A DNA stretch of 64,000 bases from assembly GCA_021824175.1 (NCBI GenBank), contig JAKALP010000001.1, positions 186,001 to 250,000 on the forward strand, in the 5' to 3' direction. Position 1 is the stretch's first letter, and the number at the start of each line of letters is the position of its first letter. The notes below the pieces were generated by a model. That model did not search any database, was not told the origin of the DNA, and was given only the letters and a program-made list of their open reading frames with translations. Made by a program: the position numbers and the translations under genes. Of the stretch, positions 41,907 to 51,691 are shown in pieces. The DNA is from Deltaproteobacteria bacterium (GTDB lineage Bacteria > Desulfobacterota > Desulfobacteria > Desulfobacterales > Desulfosarcinaceae).

Positions 41907-43631
41907 ATGGAATGCCCAGTCTGCCAAACCGACAATCCTGTCGGACAAAAATTCTGTGGTTCCTGCGGCCATAAACTGGAAGCAGTCTGCGCCCGTTGTG
42001 GGAGTTCCAATCCCATCCACTTCAAATATTGCGGTCAGTGCGGTCTGAGCTTAAGTGAGGTCGGCGTCGTGACTCTGGCCCGCTCGGGGCTGATCACTCA
42101 GATCAACCCCAAAGCCCTGGAAGTGTTGGGGTATCGCAAAAACGAGATGCAAGCCAAGCCCTTTACGCTCTTTGTGGCGCGCTCGGATTTGGTGATCTTC
42201 TTCTCCCATTGGAACGAGCTAATCAACAGCGCCAATCCGCAGTCTTTTGAAATCAGCCTGAAGCATAAAACCAAAGGCAGCATCTACGCCCGGCTGGAAT
42301 GCGGCCCTGATCCCGCTTCTTCCGACACTCGCAACTCGCTCCAGATTTTTTTGGCTGAAATCACCGACAGCCGTCGCGCGGCCGATCAACTGCAAACCTT
42401 GCAGGGGTTGTTGGGACTGATTTTTACGGTGGTGGACAATATCAGCACGGTCAGTGAAAAACATCTGAGGCTTTCCATCGAAGATGCGCTGAAAAAAATC
42501 TGCTTATTTACCAAGGCCGATCTGAGTTTTATTTATCACATCAATCGCCAGCTGAATCGGCTCGATCCGGTCTACCAGTGGCAACAATCATCGGCGGACG
42601 AGATCGAAAAAAGCAAATTCCAAAGCATCTCGCTGTCCAAGGTCAAACGCACCATCGTCAAGCTGCGGCAGGACAGAGTGCTCGTGATCCATGATGCCGC
42701 CAAACTGGCCTCCGCGGAGGGTGATGAATTGCAGGCCTGGCATCAGTCCAAACTCGGCGCCATCGTGTACCATCTGATATATTCCGGCAAAATTCCCATC
42801 GGGATTATTGGGGTGGCCAAAAAAAGCGCGGGCGAGGAATGGGCCAGCGAGGAGGTGGCGCTGGTGAAATTCTTTGGCGGGTTTATCGCTGAACGCCTGC
42901 CGTTTGGGGCTGATTCAGGCAAGAGTCTGGAAAGCCCTCAGATCGTTGCCACCCAGCCTGAAAGAGTTGTGAAGAGCGAGACGGTTCAAGGCGAAGCCGC
43001 GGTTCAGAATAAAGAGCCCAGCCCCAAAGAAAAGGCCGAGAAAGAAGCAACCTGGGAGGCCGACAAGCCCCCAAGGGAAAACTGGCAAGGGCTGCCGGAC
43101 ATGTCCCGGCCCATGCTGTTGGAGAAGTTCTCCGGCGGTCCAGCGGAAGAACAACAGGCGGTATTTCTGCGCGATGACGGTCTGGTGCTCTTAACTTGCC
43201 CCCATTGTGGGACTCAGGAGTCGGTCTCCGCCGGGCGCTTCGACAAGCTGGGAAGTACCATCCATGTGAGCTGTCCTTGCCGGAAGCAATTTACGGCCGT
43301 ATTGGAGAAACGGCGCTTCTTCCGCAAAGCAGTAAAACTGGAAGGATACTTTTCGGTGGGCGGGGATTTGGGGCCGATTGGCGCCGACGGTCATATTTGG
43401 GGGCAAATGACTGTCAAAGATCTTTCAAAAGCCGGTTTGCGGTTTACTTCCGAAAAAGCCCATCTGGTTCATCTGGATGACCTTCTAATGGTTCGTTTCA
43501 ACCTCGATAACACCAACCAAGCCTTGATCCACAAGCCCGTGCGGGTGATTTCCGTCTCCAATCAAGGGATAGGCTGCCGGTTTGAGGGCGCCGACAATTA
43601 TGATATCACCTTGGGGTTTTACTTCATGTGA
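41907..43631 (+). CDS. Zinc-ribbon, PAS, GAF and PilZ multidomain protein
   Basis: 574 residues. Residues 1-50 form a double zinc ribbon (CPVCQTDNPVGQKFCGSCG, CARCGSSNPIHFKYCGQCG). About 52-155 is a PAS domain (GLITQINPKALEVLGYRKNEM), about 165-330 a GAF-like domain (TKADLSFIYHINRQL). A Glu/Lys/Pro linker follows, then a third zinc site (LTCPHCGTQESVS...VSCPCRKQF) and a C-terminal PilZ domain (about 470-574; RRFFRKAVKLEGYF, then DLSKAGLRFTSE). The PilZ part has the RxxxR and D/NxSxxG elements, so c-di-GMP binding is likely. Its last 8 bases overlap the convergent histidine-kinase gene. Confidence 0.82.
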   Translation: MECPVCQTDNPVGQKFCGSCGHKLEAVCARCGSSNPIHFKYCGQCGLSLSEVGVVTLARSGLITQINPKALEVLGYRKNEMQAKPFTLFVARSDLVIFFSHWNELINSANPQSFEISLKHKTKGSIYARLECGPDPASSDTRNSLQIFLAEITDSRRAADQLQTLQGLLGLIFTVVDNISTVSEKHLRLSIEDALKKICLFTKADLSFIYHINRQLNRLDPVYQWQQSSADEIEKSKFQSISLSKVKRTIVKLRQDRVLVIHDAAKLASAEGDELQAWHQSKLGAIVYHLIYSGKIPIGIIGVAKKSAGEEWASEEVALVKFFGGFIAERLPFGADSGKSLESPQIVATQPERVVKSETVQGEAAVQNKEPSPKEKAEKEATWEADKPPRENWQGLPDMSRPMLLEKFSGGPAEEQQAVFLRDDGLVLLTCPHCGTQESVSAGRFDKLGSTIHVSCPCRKQFTAVLEKRRFFRKAVKLEGYFSVGGDLGPIGADGHIWGQMTVKDLSKAGLRFTSEKAHLVHLDDLLMVRFNLDNTNQALIHKPVRVISVSNQGIGCRFEGADNYDITLGFYFM

Positions 43632-46581
43632 TGGAACCATCCAGTACTTCCCGGATCACTTCCGCGATCTCTCTGCGGATGATCGGTTTCATGACATACC
43701 GGCGGATGCCCATGGCCCGGGCCTTTTCTTCATTGATGAGGTCGCTAAAGCCGGTGCACAAAATAATGGGGATATCTTTTCGGATTTGCATCAGGTTCCG
43801 GGAAAGCACGGCACCGCTCATGTTGGGCATGGTCATGTCGGTGATGACGATGTCAAAATCTTCCGGCCGGCGGGCGAATAACTGCAGGGCATCGGCGCCA
43901 CTGGTCAGGGCGGTGACCTGGTAGCCCAGGGCTTCCAGCATGCGTACCTGCAGATCGATGATGGGTTTTTCATCGTCGACCACCAAGATATGCTCCGTTC
44001 CGCGGGGAATCTCTTTCACCTGCTCAACGGCCTCCGACTCCGCCTGCCTCACCAGCACCGGAAAATAGACATGGAATGTCGCGCCCTGGCCCGGTTCGCT
44101 ATACACGTTGATATATCCTTGGTGATTCTTGACAATGCCATGCACTACGGCCAAACCCAGTCCGGTGCCCTCGCCCTCCTTTTTGGTCGTGAAGTAGGGA
44201 TCGAAGATTTTTGCTTTCACGGCCTCATCCATTCCAATGCCGGTATCGCTGATTTCCAGGCGCACATATTTTCCAGGCTGAACCGTCAAACCAGGTAGAT
44301 ACAGATCCGGCTCCACTTCAATCTCCTTGACGCCGATGCTCAAGGTGCCGCCGGTTTCACGCATGGCATGATAGGCATTGGTGCCCAGGTTCATCACTAC
44401 CTGGTGGATCTGAGCCGGATCAGCCAGGATGTATCCGGTTTTGTGAATGCTCTTTTTGATCTCGATGCTTTTGGGGATCGAGGCGCGCAGCAGGTTGCCT
44501 GCTTCCTGGACAATATGATGAACCTGGATAGGGCGCAGTTCATGTTCATGCTGGCGGCTGAAGGTTAAAATCTGTTTGACCAGCTCCTTAGCCTTGGTGC
44601 TGGCATCGACGATTTGGGAAATGCTCTCGCGCAGGGGGCTGTTGGCGGGAAGATCGCTTTGAATAATCTCGGCATAGCCCAGGATGGGGGTCAACAAATT
44701 ATTGAAGTCGTGGGCCACCCCGCCAGCCAGCGCGCCGATGGCTTCCATTTTCTGGGCCTGGCGCAACTGTTCTTCCAGGGCTTTTCTTTCGGTGGCGTCA
44801 CGGAAGATTCCCCGGATAGTGGTGACCTCATTGTGCTCATTGAGGATGGCGGTGGCCGTGATCAATACGGTGCGGATCGTACCGTCTTTCTTTTTGACCC
44901 GGACTTCATAGTCTTTAACAAAGCCACTTTGTTGTAAACGGTGGATCAGCCAGGCGCGGTCCTGGGGATCGATGAAGACATCCCGCGGGATGTTCAAGGC
45001 CAATATCTCTTCTTTATTGGCATATCCCAACAGCTGTATTCCAGCGGGATTGATGTCCAGGTAGTTGCCCTCCACGGTGCTGATAAAAATGGTGTCGATG
45101 GACTCTTCGAAGAGATCGCGGAAATTCTTCTCCGAGCGCCGTATTTTCTCCTCCGCCTCTTTGCTTTCGGTGCTGTCCGTCAGAAAGCCTTCCAATGCTA
45201 TCCATACTCCGCCTTCATCAAATACTCCCTGGCCGTGATCCGCTACCCAACGCGATTGCCCCTCAACGGTGACTATGCGATAGCTGAGGCGATAGGGCCG
45301 CCGGGCAGCGATGTGCAATTGCAATTGCTCCCACACTTGGGCTTGATCATCTGGATGGATCAGGCTTTGAAAATCCCGGCCGCCGTTCGTGATCAAATTC
45401 TCCGCTGGGTATCCAGTCAATGCCTTGCAGCCCTGGCTGGCCAAAAGTACTTTGCGTGGGATATCCGGAGTGAGACGATACACCATGCCAGGCAGGTTGC
45501 TCATCAGGCGCGCTGTCTGTCTTTCATAGGCGTGAATTGCGGCGGCCATCTGTTCCAGGTTGGCGGAGAGTTCATTGAATTCGGTGATGGTGCTTTTAGG
45601 CCAAGCCGAGCTTTCAATGCCCCCTGCCACGCGGCGGGCATGCACCGTCAGGGTTTCAAAACGTTGGGACATTCGGCGGCTGAAGAAAATGGAGAAAAGT
45701 ATTCCCGCCAGCAGGGCAATCAGCGCGCCCACGATCACAATGTGCACGATCGCCTTTAAAGAAGCATACGCGCCGGCTTTGGGTTGCGCCACCAGCACAT
45801 ACCAATCGATGGTGGGGGTATGTACCAGATTGGCGATCATGGTGCGTTGGTCGAATTGCAATTCACCGGATTGAGATGCATGGGATTCCAGCGCGCTTTT
45901 GATTAGAGGGAGATTGCCAATATTGAATTGCTGGGCCGTGTAGCGTCCATCCTGATCCACGATAATCTGACCGCGGCGGTCCAGCACAAAGATGTGCTGC
46001 CCCTGCTCCAGGGAGATATGTTGGAGATAATCCGAAAGATGTCGCAGTTCGATTTCGCCAATGGCCACCATATTGGGCGAGGAAATGGCCAGGGCCACGG
46101 ATATGCCCCCGCCGATAACGGACAGGAAGGTGTCCGACCAGATGGCGTGTTTTTCCTGGAGCGCCGACTGGTACAGGGGGTTTAAGGACAGATCGATGCC
46201 AATCAATTCTTGTTGCATCACGCCGTGTTTTGGCGGCAACCCAACCCCCATGAGCCGGCCCTGAAGGGAAACCGCATAGATGGTTTTGAGCGAGCCCTCC
46301 TCCGCCATTTGGGCATCCAGCACGTGCTGAAGGTTGTGCCAGGACAGATCTGCATCCATACTGATGGCGGCCGTCATCCTTACCGTTACCATGGCGGATG
46401 TGAGATAGCTTTCCACCTGGGCCGCGATGGAGCTGACCAAATGACGCTGATAGGATTCAATATCTGTCCGGATGCGCTGGTAGAGCCAGAGCATGCACAA
46501 TGTTGCGGCCAATGCAAAGGGAACCATGGCGATGACCATGGATTGCAGTGTCAGCAGCTTTCGCAGGGGTTGAATGCGCAT
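43624..46581 (-). CDS. Hybrid sensor histidine kinase (Cache-HAMP-PAS-PAS-HisKA-HATPase-REC)
   Basis: 985 residues. Membrane helices at about 13-34 and 278-300 enclose a 240-residue periplasmic Cache-like sensor. HAMP about 300-350, PAS about 360-475 (FQSLIHPDD) and 485-600 (SIDTIFISTVEGNYLDINPA), HisKA with GGVAHDFNNLL (His624), HATPase with MNLGTNAYHAM, DTGIGMD and GTGLGLAVVHG, then a REC domain about 864-980 with acceptor Asp915 (IVITDMTMPN) and a Lys at VMKPI. It autophosphorylates and passes phosphate to its own REC. It begins three bases after the stop of the binding-protein gene, so the two form a sensing pair. No separate output protein is nearby. Confidence 0.93.
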   Translation of the reverse strand: MRIQPLRKLLTLQSMVIAMVPFALAATLCMLWLYQRIRTDIESYQRHLVSSIAAQVESYLTSAMVTVRMTAAISMDADLSWHNLQHVLDAQMAEEGSLKTIYAVSLQGRLMGVGLPPKHGVMQQELIGIDLSLNPLYQSALQEKHAIWSDTFLSVIGGGISVALAISSPNMVAIGEIELRHLSDYLQHISLEQGQHIFVLDRRGQIIVDQDGRYTAQQFNIGNLPLIKSALESHASQSGELQFDQRTMIANLVHTPTIDWYVLVAQPKAGAYASLKAIVHIVIVGALIALLAGILFSIFFSRRMSQRFETLTVHARRVAGGIESSAWPKSTITEFNELSANLEQMAAAIHAYERQTARLMSNLPGMVYRLTPDIPRKVLLASQGCKALTGYPAENLITNGGRDFQSLIHPDDQAQVWEQLQLHIAARRPYRLSYRIVTVEGQSRWVADHGQGVFDEGGVWIALEGFLTDSTESKEAEEKIRRSEKNFRDLFEESIDTIFISTVEGNYLDINPAGIQLLGYANKEEILALNIPRDVFIDPQDRAWLIHRLQQSGFVKDYEVRVKKKDGTIRTVLITATAILNEHNEVTTIRGIFRDATERKALEEQLRQAQKMEAIGALAGGVAHDFNNLLTPILGYAEIIQSDLPANSPLRESISQIVDASTKAKELVKQILTFSRQHEHELRPIQVHHIVQEAGNLLRASIPKSIEIKKSIHKTGYILADPAQIHQVVMNLGTNAYHAMRETGGTLSIGVKEIEVEPDLYLPGLTVQPGKYVRLEISDTGIGMDEAVKAKIFDPYFTTKKEGEGTGLGLAVVHGIVKNHQGYINVYSEPGQGATFHVYFPVLVRQAESEAVEQVKEIPRGTEHILVVDDEKPIIDLQVRMLEALGYQVTALTSGADALQLFARRPEDFDIVITDMTMPNMSGAVLSRNLMQIRKDIPIILCTGFSDLINEEKARAMGIRRYVMKPIIRREIAEVIREVLDGSIT

Positions 46582-46584
46582 CCG

Positions 46585-47706
46585 CTATTCCAAGGTGTGA
46601 TATTGGCCGTTGTGAATGACCGAGAGGTAATTTTTGCGTTCGGCATCTCCAAAACGGTCGATTTTGATCCACTGTTGCAGACAATGAAACTCTCCGATGC
46701 CGATGATGGTGTTTTTCAGGGACTGGTCCATTCGTTGCCTGGCCATGGCTTCGAGCACTACACTGGCGGCATCATAGCCTGCCACGCCGGCAAAGCCCGG
46801 CTCCTGGCCGAACCGTCGCATGTAGGCCGTCCGGAATTTCAAATAGCGCTCCGAGGTATCGTCGCGGTTGAGAAATTGGGACACATACACATTTTCCGAT
46901 GCCTTGCCGGCCAATTCAATAAACCGCTCGGTGGAAGCCCATTCGGACATGGTGATTGGCAATTTAGGCGCGACCTTGCGCACCTGCTGGCAGATCAACG
47001 CGGCATCCACGGCATTGGCGATAATCAAAAGGTTATCCGGTTTGGAAGACAACAGATCCATGACCATTTCCAGGAATACGGTTTCATCGCTGGATCGGTA
47101 GGGACGCATACGCACTATGGTGCCGCCCAGCCCTTCCAAGGTTTTACGAAAATCACGTAACCAGCTTTCGCTGTAGGCCGCATTGTTCCGATCGTAGATA
47201 ACGGCGGTTTTCAAAAGACCCAGCTTTTCTACTTGGTAGCGCGCATTGCGTTGGGCGTAGTCGGTGGTGACTCCGATGACGCGGATAAAATGGTCGTCCT
47301 TGCCTGACAAGTCAGTGGTAGCCACCGTGGGGCTGACCAAAATCGCCGGCGATGTGTTGATCACCGGCAGCACCGCTATGGCCATGTTGCTGGTCATGGG
47401 CCCGATGATCACTTGCACCTTTTGACTGAGCAGTTCGGCCACCGCGTTTTGAGCTGTTTCGGTATTCTGCTGGTCATCGCGGGCCAATAGCGTTACCGGG
47501 CGGCCGTGGATGCCGCCCGCGACATTAATTTGTTCCACAGCCAGCATGGCCCCATTGCGGCCGGGCACACCCAGATCCGCCACCCGGCCCGAAAGTCCGG
47601 CGATAAAGCCGATTTGAATTGGTTCTTTCTTGGTGCAGCCCAAAACACCGGCAAAAACCACCAAACCGAACAAGATCGCGGTGAAAGAAAAGGGGGGACG
47701 GGTCAT
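46585..47706 (-). CDS. Branched-chain-amino-acid-type periplasmic binding lipoprotein
   Basis: 373 residues, LivJ/Peripla_BP_6 fold. Lipobox GVLGC (Cys24), then IQIGFIAGLSGRVADLGVPGRNGAMLAVEQIN, GRPVTLLARDDQQNTETAQNAVAELL and a central VQVIIGPMTSNMAIAVLP hinge segment, all typical. The ligand may be an amino acid or other small organic molecule. There are no permease or ATPase genes here; instead the histidine-kinase gene follows at once, so the likely role is to bring ligand to the sensor (inference). Confidence 0.88.
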   Translation of the reverse strand: MTRPPFSFTAILFGLVVFAGVLGCTKKEPIQIGFIAGLSGRVADLGVPGRNGAMLAVEQINVAGGIHGRPVTLLARDDQQNTETAQNAVAELLSQKVQVIIGPMTSNMAIAVLPVINTSPAILVSPTVATTDLSGKDDHFIRVIGVTTDYAQRNARYQVEKLGLLKTAVIYDRNNAAYSESWLRDFRKTLEGLGGTIVRMRPYRSSDETVFLEMVMDLLSSKPDNLLIIANAVDAALICQQVRKVAPKLPITMSEWASTERFIELAGKASENVYVSQFLNRDDTSERYLKFRTAYMRRFGQEPGFAGVAGYDAASVVLEAMARQRMDQSLKNTIIGIGEFHCLQQWIKIDRFGDAERKNYLSVIHNGQYHTLE

Positions 47707-47986
47707 CGCTTACCTCACCTTAAAGAAAGATAAAGCAAAATTCAGAAAAAACGATTTTTTCGGTCACTGGATCTTCAGCAGCGGGGAAGGGATCATGGGT
47801 GCCGGTCCAAACGGGGTAACAGTTCATATAGGATAAAGCTATGATAGAATTCCTATTTGTGTCAATTGACTTATTCTCGGTCCCCAGTCGGCCTGCCTGG
47901 GGCAATCAGAAGCGGCTACCGGATCACTATCGGCCTTCTGGTTGGCAATGGACTCGCAAGAATTCACTTGACCCAGGCGGCGCTTG

Positions 47987-48018
47987 TCGTTAACTAAGTC
48001 GGCAAATTTGGTTTACGA
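47987..48018 (+). promoter_or_regulatory. BirA-box-like biotin operator upstream of bioA
   Basis: TCGTTAACT (47987-47995), 14 bases, then GGTTTACGA (48010-48018). The halves are complementary at seven of nine positions and resemble the BirA operator consensus as I recall it (TTGTAAACC-N14/15-GGTTTACAA). It lies 60 bases before the bioA start. The rest of 47707-48078 has no gene. Confidence 0.5.
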
Positions 48019-48078
48019 ATTTAGATGCGCTGATCAGCCCGTTTCTTTGGATGCGGCGGCTAAAAGGATCGATTCGCT

Positions 48079-49380
48079 ATGAATCCGTTATCTGCCAATG
48101 AGATTCTGGCATTGGACCGCCAACATGTATGGCATCCCTATGCCTCCATGGTCAATCCCGTGCCCGTTTTCCCCGTGGCTTCGGCGGAGGGCGTACGCTT
48201 GCGCCTGACGGACGGCACCGAGCTCATCGACGGCATGTCTTCATGGTGGGCGGCCATTCATGGCTACAACCATCCCTTCTTAAACGCCGCGGCCAGCCGC
48301 CAACTGGAAAGGATGGCCCACGTGATGTTCGGGGGCTTGACCCACGAACCGGCCGTGTGCTTGGCCCATTTGCTGGCGCGCTTGACGCCGGGGAACCTGG
48401 ATAAGGTTTTCTTCTGTGATTCCGGTTCCGTTTCCGTGGAAGTAGCCCTCAAGATGGCCCTGCAATATTGGGTGGCTCTGGGCAAACCGCAAAAGAGCAC
48501 CATGCTGACCATTCGCGGCGGGTATCATGGGGACACTTTAGGCGCCATGGCAGTGTGCGATCCGGTGACCGGCATGCACACCCTGTTCAGCCGTAATTTG
48601 ACCTCACACTATTTTGCCGACCGACCGGCCTGTCGCTTTGGCCAAGAGTGGGACCCGGCGGACATCACCAGTCTGCGCCGGCTCATGGAAGAGAATCACG
48701 GGCGCCTGGCCGCGGTCATCCTGGAGCCCATTCTGCAAGGGGCCGGCGGCATGTGGTTTTATCATCCCGAATATCTGCGCCAGGTGCGCGCCTTGTGTGA
48801 GTCTAATGAAGTGCTGCTGATCTTTGATGAAATCGCCACCGGTTTCGGCCGCACCGGAAAGCTATTCGCCGCCGAGCATGCCGGTGTGACGCCGGATATC
48901 CTGTGCCTTGGCAAGGCGCTAACTGGCGGTTACATGACTTTGGCCGCCACAGTGACCACCCAGCGGCTAAGCGATACCATCTCCCAGGACGGTGCGGGGG
49001 TATTCATGCACGGCCCGACCTTTATGGCCAACCCGCTGGCCTGCGCCGTGGCTTTGGCAAGTATCGAACTGCTGCTGGCTTCGCCCTGGCAGAGCCGCAT
49101 TGCCGAGATTCAAGATCAGATGAGCCGTGAACTTGAATCCTGCGCGGTTTTGCCCCAGGTGGCCGACGTGCGCGTGCTGGGGGCTGTGGGCGTGGTCGAG
49201 TTGCGCCGCCCGGTCAACATGCGGGTAATTAGCCGGCGCTTCGTGGAACGCGGCGTCTGGATTCGGCCTTTCGGCCGTCTGGTCTACATCATGCCGCCGT
49301 ATATCATCCAGCCGGAAGAGTTGAACCGGTTGACCATGGCTATACGGGAGACGGTGGTTGAAGTAGAGTGCTTGGCTTAA
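48079..49380 (+). CDS. bioA: Adenosylmethionine-8-amino-7-oxononanoate aminotransferase
   Basis: 433 residues. It converts 7-keto-8-aminopelargonate to 7,8-diaminopelargonate in biotin synthesis, using S-adenosylmethionine as amino donor. [20 protein letters not shown] is the BioA opening (WHPY), [19 protein letters not shown] follows, [20 protein letters not shown] binds PLP phosphate, [19 protein letters not shown] has the PLP Asp, and the Schiff-base lysine is Lys279 in CLGKALTGG. Length is normal. First of three biotin genes; bioB is not in the window. Confidence 0.95.
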   Translation: MNPLSANEILALDRQHVWHPYASMVNPVPVFPVASAEGVRLRLTDGTELIDGMSSWWAAIHGYNHPFLNAAASRQLERMAHVMFGGLTHEPAVCLAHLLARLTPGNLDKVFFCDSGSVSVEVALKMALQYWVALGKPQKSTMLTIRGGYHGDTLGAMAVCDPVTGMHTLFSRNLTSHYFADRPACRFGQEWDPADITSLRRLMEENHGRLAAVILEPILQGAGGMWFYHPEYLRQVRALCESNEVLLIFDEIATGFGRTGKLFAAEHAGVTPDILCLGKALTGGYMTLAATVTTQRLSDTISQDGAGVFMHGPTFMANPLACAVALASIELLLASPWQSRIAEIQDQMSRELESCAVLPQVADVRVLGAVGVVELRRPVNMRVISRRFVERGVWIRPFGRLVYIMPPYIIQPEELNRLTMAIRETVVEVECLA

Positions 49381-49389
49381 AGGGGAATA

Positions 49390-49444
49390 GACTGAGGCGC
49401 AAAGGCACAAAGGCACAGAGGCACAGAGGGGCTGAGGGACTAAG
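49390..49444 (+). repeat. Octamer tandem array, RAGGCACA family (7 units)
   Basis: GACTGAGG, CGCAAAGG, CACAAAGG, CACAGAGG twice, GGCTGAGG, GACTAAG. Same family as 30094-30237. It starts nine bases after the bioA stop. Confidence 0.85.
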
Positions 49445-49511
49445 AAGTATTTTTCGTGGCTTTGAGGCAGAATATAAAGCGCCTTAGTTTCACTGGACGT
49501 TCGGAGAAACA

Positions 49512-49553
49512 CCCCCTCCTCCCCGTTGGGGAGAGAGGATTAGGGTGAGGGGA
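49512..49553 (+). repeat. Dispersed GGGTGAGGGG element, copy 3
   Basis: CCCCTCCTCCCCGTTGGGG then GATTAGGGTGAGGGGAA. Follows an octamer array, exactly as the copies at 30291 and 5850 do. Confidence 0.6.
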
Positions 49554-49602
49554 AATCTTCAAGAGAGGATTCACCGCATCGTGGTTAAGGATAGCAGAAG
49601 CA

Positions 49603-50760
49603 ATGGGCAGTAAATTTGACTTCATCGATGAAGAGTTGTCGCGGCGGTCAAGGCTGAAGCAGCAACGGCGTCTCCAGAGCGTGGAGCCGGGCGAGGGCGC
49701 CTGGGTGAAGGTCGGCGGCCGGGACATGATTAATTTCTGCTCCAATGACTACCTGGGGCTTGCCCGCCATCCCTTGTTATCGCGGCGGGCTTCGGAGTTC
49801 TTGCATTGCTTTGGCACCGGCAGCACGGCTTCGCGATTGGTATGTGGCAACCAAGTCTATTTTGAGCCCGTGGAAGAACGGCTGGCCGCGCTCAAGGGGA
49901 CCGAGGCGGCCCTGATCTTCAACTCCGGCTTTCAAGCCAATGTCTCCGTTCTTCCGGCCCTGGCCGATCGCAATAGCCTGATCCTCTCCGACCGCCTCAA
50001 TCACAACAGCTTGATACAGGGTATCCGCCTGGCCAGTTGCCGCGTGGAGATATTTAACCATAACGACCTCAACCATTTGCGCTCTTTGCTGCAAACCTTC
50101 AGCAAGGAGGCTTTCTCACGCATCCTCATCGTCACCGAATCGATCTTCAGCATGGACGGCGATCAGTGCCCGGTCCGTGAAATGGTGGCATTGGCCCAAC
50201 AATTCAACGCCCTATTGGTGGTGGACGAAGCCCACGCCACGGGTGTGGCCGGGCCCCGCGGCATGGGATTAACCTGCGGCGAAGGAGTAGATGTCACCAT
50301 CGGCACATTCAGCAAGGGGTGCGGCTCCTTCGGCGCATATGTGGCCTGCTCCCAAAAGCTGCATGACTACCTGATCAATTGCTGCGGCGGAATAATTTAC
50401 TCCACGGCCCTGCCGCCGGCGGTGTTGGGTGCCATTTCCGGGGCCCTGGAACTGATTCCGGAGATGGAGGCCCAGCGGCGTGAGCTGCATCTTAACGCCG
50501 AACGTCTCAGGAGTGCTTTGGGAGGGATGGACTGGGATTGCGGCCGCTCCACCACCCAAATTGTTCCGGTGGTGGTGGGCAAGGAAGCGGATACCCTTGC
50601 GCTTTCCCAATGGCTGGAAACCAACCAAATCTTTGCGGCGGCCATCCGCCCGCCCACGGTGGAGAAAGATAAATCGCGCATTCGTTTGGCCGTGACGGCC
50701 CTGCATCAGGAGGAAGATATTGAACGGGTGGTAGATGCTTTTAGGCGGTGGGGGAAGTAG
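49603..50760 (+). CDS. bioF: 8-amino-7-oxononanoate synthase
   Basis: 385 residues. PLP enzyme that condenses pimeloyl-ACP/CoA with L-alanine. MINFCSNDYLGLARHP is the family opening, GTGSTASRLVCGNQ follows, LLVVDEAHATGVAGPRGMG has the PLP Asp and His, and Lys238 lies in IGTFSKGCGSFGAY. The gene is separated from bioA by 222 bases holding two repeat elements and has a weak ribosome-binding site, so it may have its own promoter. Confidence 0.95.
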   Translation: MGSKFDFIDEELSRRSRLKQQRRLQSVEPGEGAWVKVGGRDMINFCSNDYLGLARHPLLSRRASEFLHCFGTGSTASRLVCGNQVYFEPVEERLAALKGTEAALIFNSGFQANVSVLPALADRNSLILSDRLNHNSLIQGIRLASCRVEIFNHNDLNHLRSLLQTFSKEAFSRILIVTESIFSMDGDQCPVREMVALAQQFNALLVVDEAHATGVAGPRGMGLTCGEGVDVTIGTFSKGCGSFGAYVACSQKLHDYLINCCGGIIYSTALPPAVLGAISGALELIPEMEAQRRELHLNAERLRSALGGMDWDCGRSTTQIVPVVVGKEADTLALSQWLETNQIFAAAIRPPTVEKDKSRIRLAVTALHQEEDIERVVDAFRRWGK

Positions 50761-50762
50761 AT

Positions 50763-50858
50763 GGGGGACTGAGGGGCTTAGGGGCTAAGGGACTGAGGGA
50801 CAAAGGGACTAAGGGATAGAGGGGCAAAGGCACAAAGGCACACAGGGATTGAGGGGCG
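50763..50858 (+). repeat. Octamer tandem array, RAGGGACW family (12 units)
   Basis: Twelve units without a break from GGGGGACT to GAGGGGCG (AAGGGACT, GAGGGACA, AAGGCACA among them). It starts two bases after the bioF stop and lies between bioF and bioD. Confidence 0.9.
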
Positions 50859-51015
50859 ATGAAGTGTGTTCGGGGGGTAGGGGAGAAAATAAAATGCGCA
50901 TTGCGGTTGGGCATTATACAGAGTCTATCATAATACTTCAAAGGCGGTATGGCGGGAAGTCCCCATTTTCAAAATGGAGATTTAGGAGAAGTTCCCTTTA
51001 AGTGGACAACGTTGA

Positions 51016-51672
51016 ATGAAAACTAGTAAACCAAAATTTTTACTTCCCCCCAAACTCTTCATCACCGGCACCGGCACGGGCGTGGGCAAAACCGTGGTGT
51101 CGGCCATGCTTATGGCTGGGACTAAGGGAGTTTATTGGAAGCCGGTCCAGAGCGGCCTGGAGGAGATGACCGACACTCAGTGGATTCAATGCGCCACCGG
51201 TTTGTCTGATGAACATTTTCTACCGGAAACATACAAATTACGCCAGCCGCTCTCGCCGCACGCTTCGGCCGCCCTGGACGGCGTGCATATTAATCTTGAA
51301 GCATTCACACCGCCCCAACCCGAGCCCTCAACCTGCTTGGTGGTAGAGGGCGCTGGAGGAGTGCTGGTACCGCTCAATGAACGCCATTTCATGTTGGATC
51401 TGATAATTCAATTGGGGGTGCCGGTGTTACTGGTGGCCTCCAGCCAGTTGGGAACCATCAATCATACGCTGTTGAGCTTGGAAAAGTTGCGCGCCAGCCA
51501 TCTTCAGGTAATCGGCGTAGTAATGAACGGCCCGAAGAATGAATCCAATCGCCAAGCCATCGAACACTTCGGGCAAGTCCCCGTATTGGCCCAAATCGAA
51601 CCATTGCCGCGGATTGACTCCACCACACTTGAAACACTTTTTACTGAGAATTTTGCCTTAACGCAAAAATAA
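51016..51672 (+). CDS. bioD: Dethiobiotin synthetase
   Basis: 218 residues. It closes the ureido ring using ATP and carbon dioxide. FITGTGTGVGKTVVSAMLM is the P-loop (residues about 16-34), GVYWKPVQSGLEE binds substrate, LVVEGAGGVLVPL is the next conserved motif and VLLVASSQLGTINHTLLSL the following strand. It completes a bioA-bioF-bioD set on one strand. Start has a weak Shine-Dalgarno. Confidence 0.93.
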   Translation: MKTSKPKFLLPPKLFITGTGTGVGKTVVSAMLMAGTKGVYWKPVQSGLEEMTDTQWIQCATGLSDEHFLPETYKLRQPLSPHASAALDGVHINLEAFTPPQPEPSTCLVVEGAGGVLVPLNERHFMLDLIIQLGVPVLLVASSQLGTINHTLLSLEKLRASHLQVIGVVMNGPKNESNRQAIEHFGQVPVLAQIEPLPRIDSTTLETLFTENFALTQK

Positions 51673-51691
51673 CTTCTTGGTTCAGACGGCT

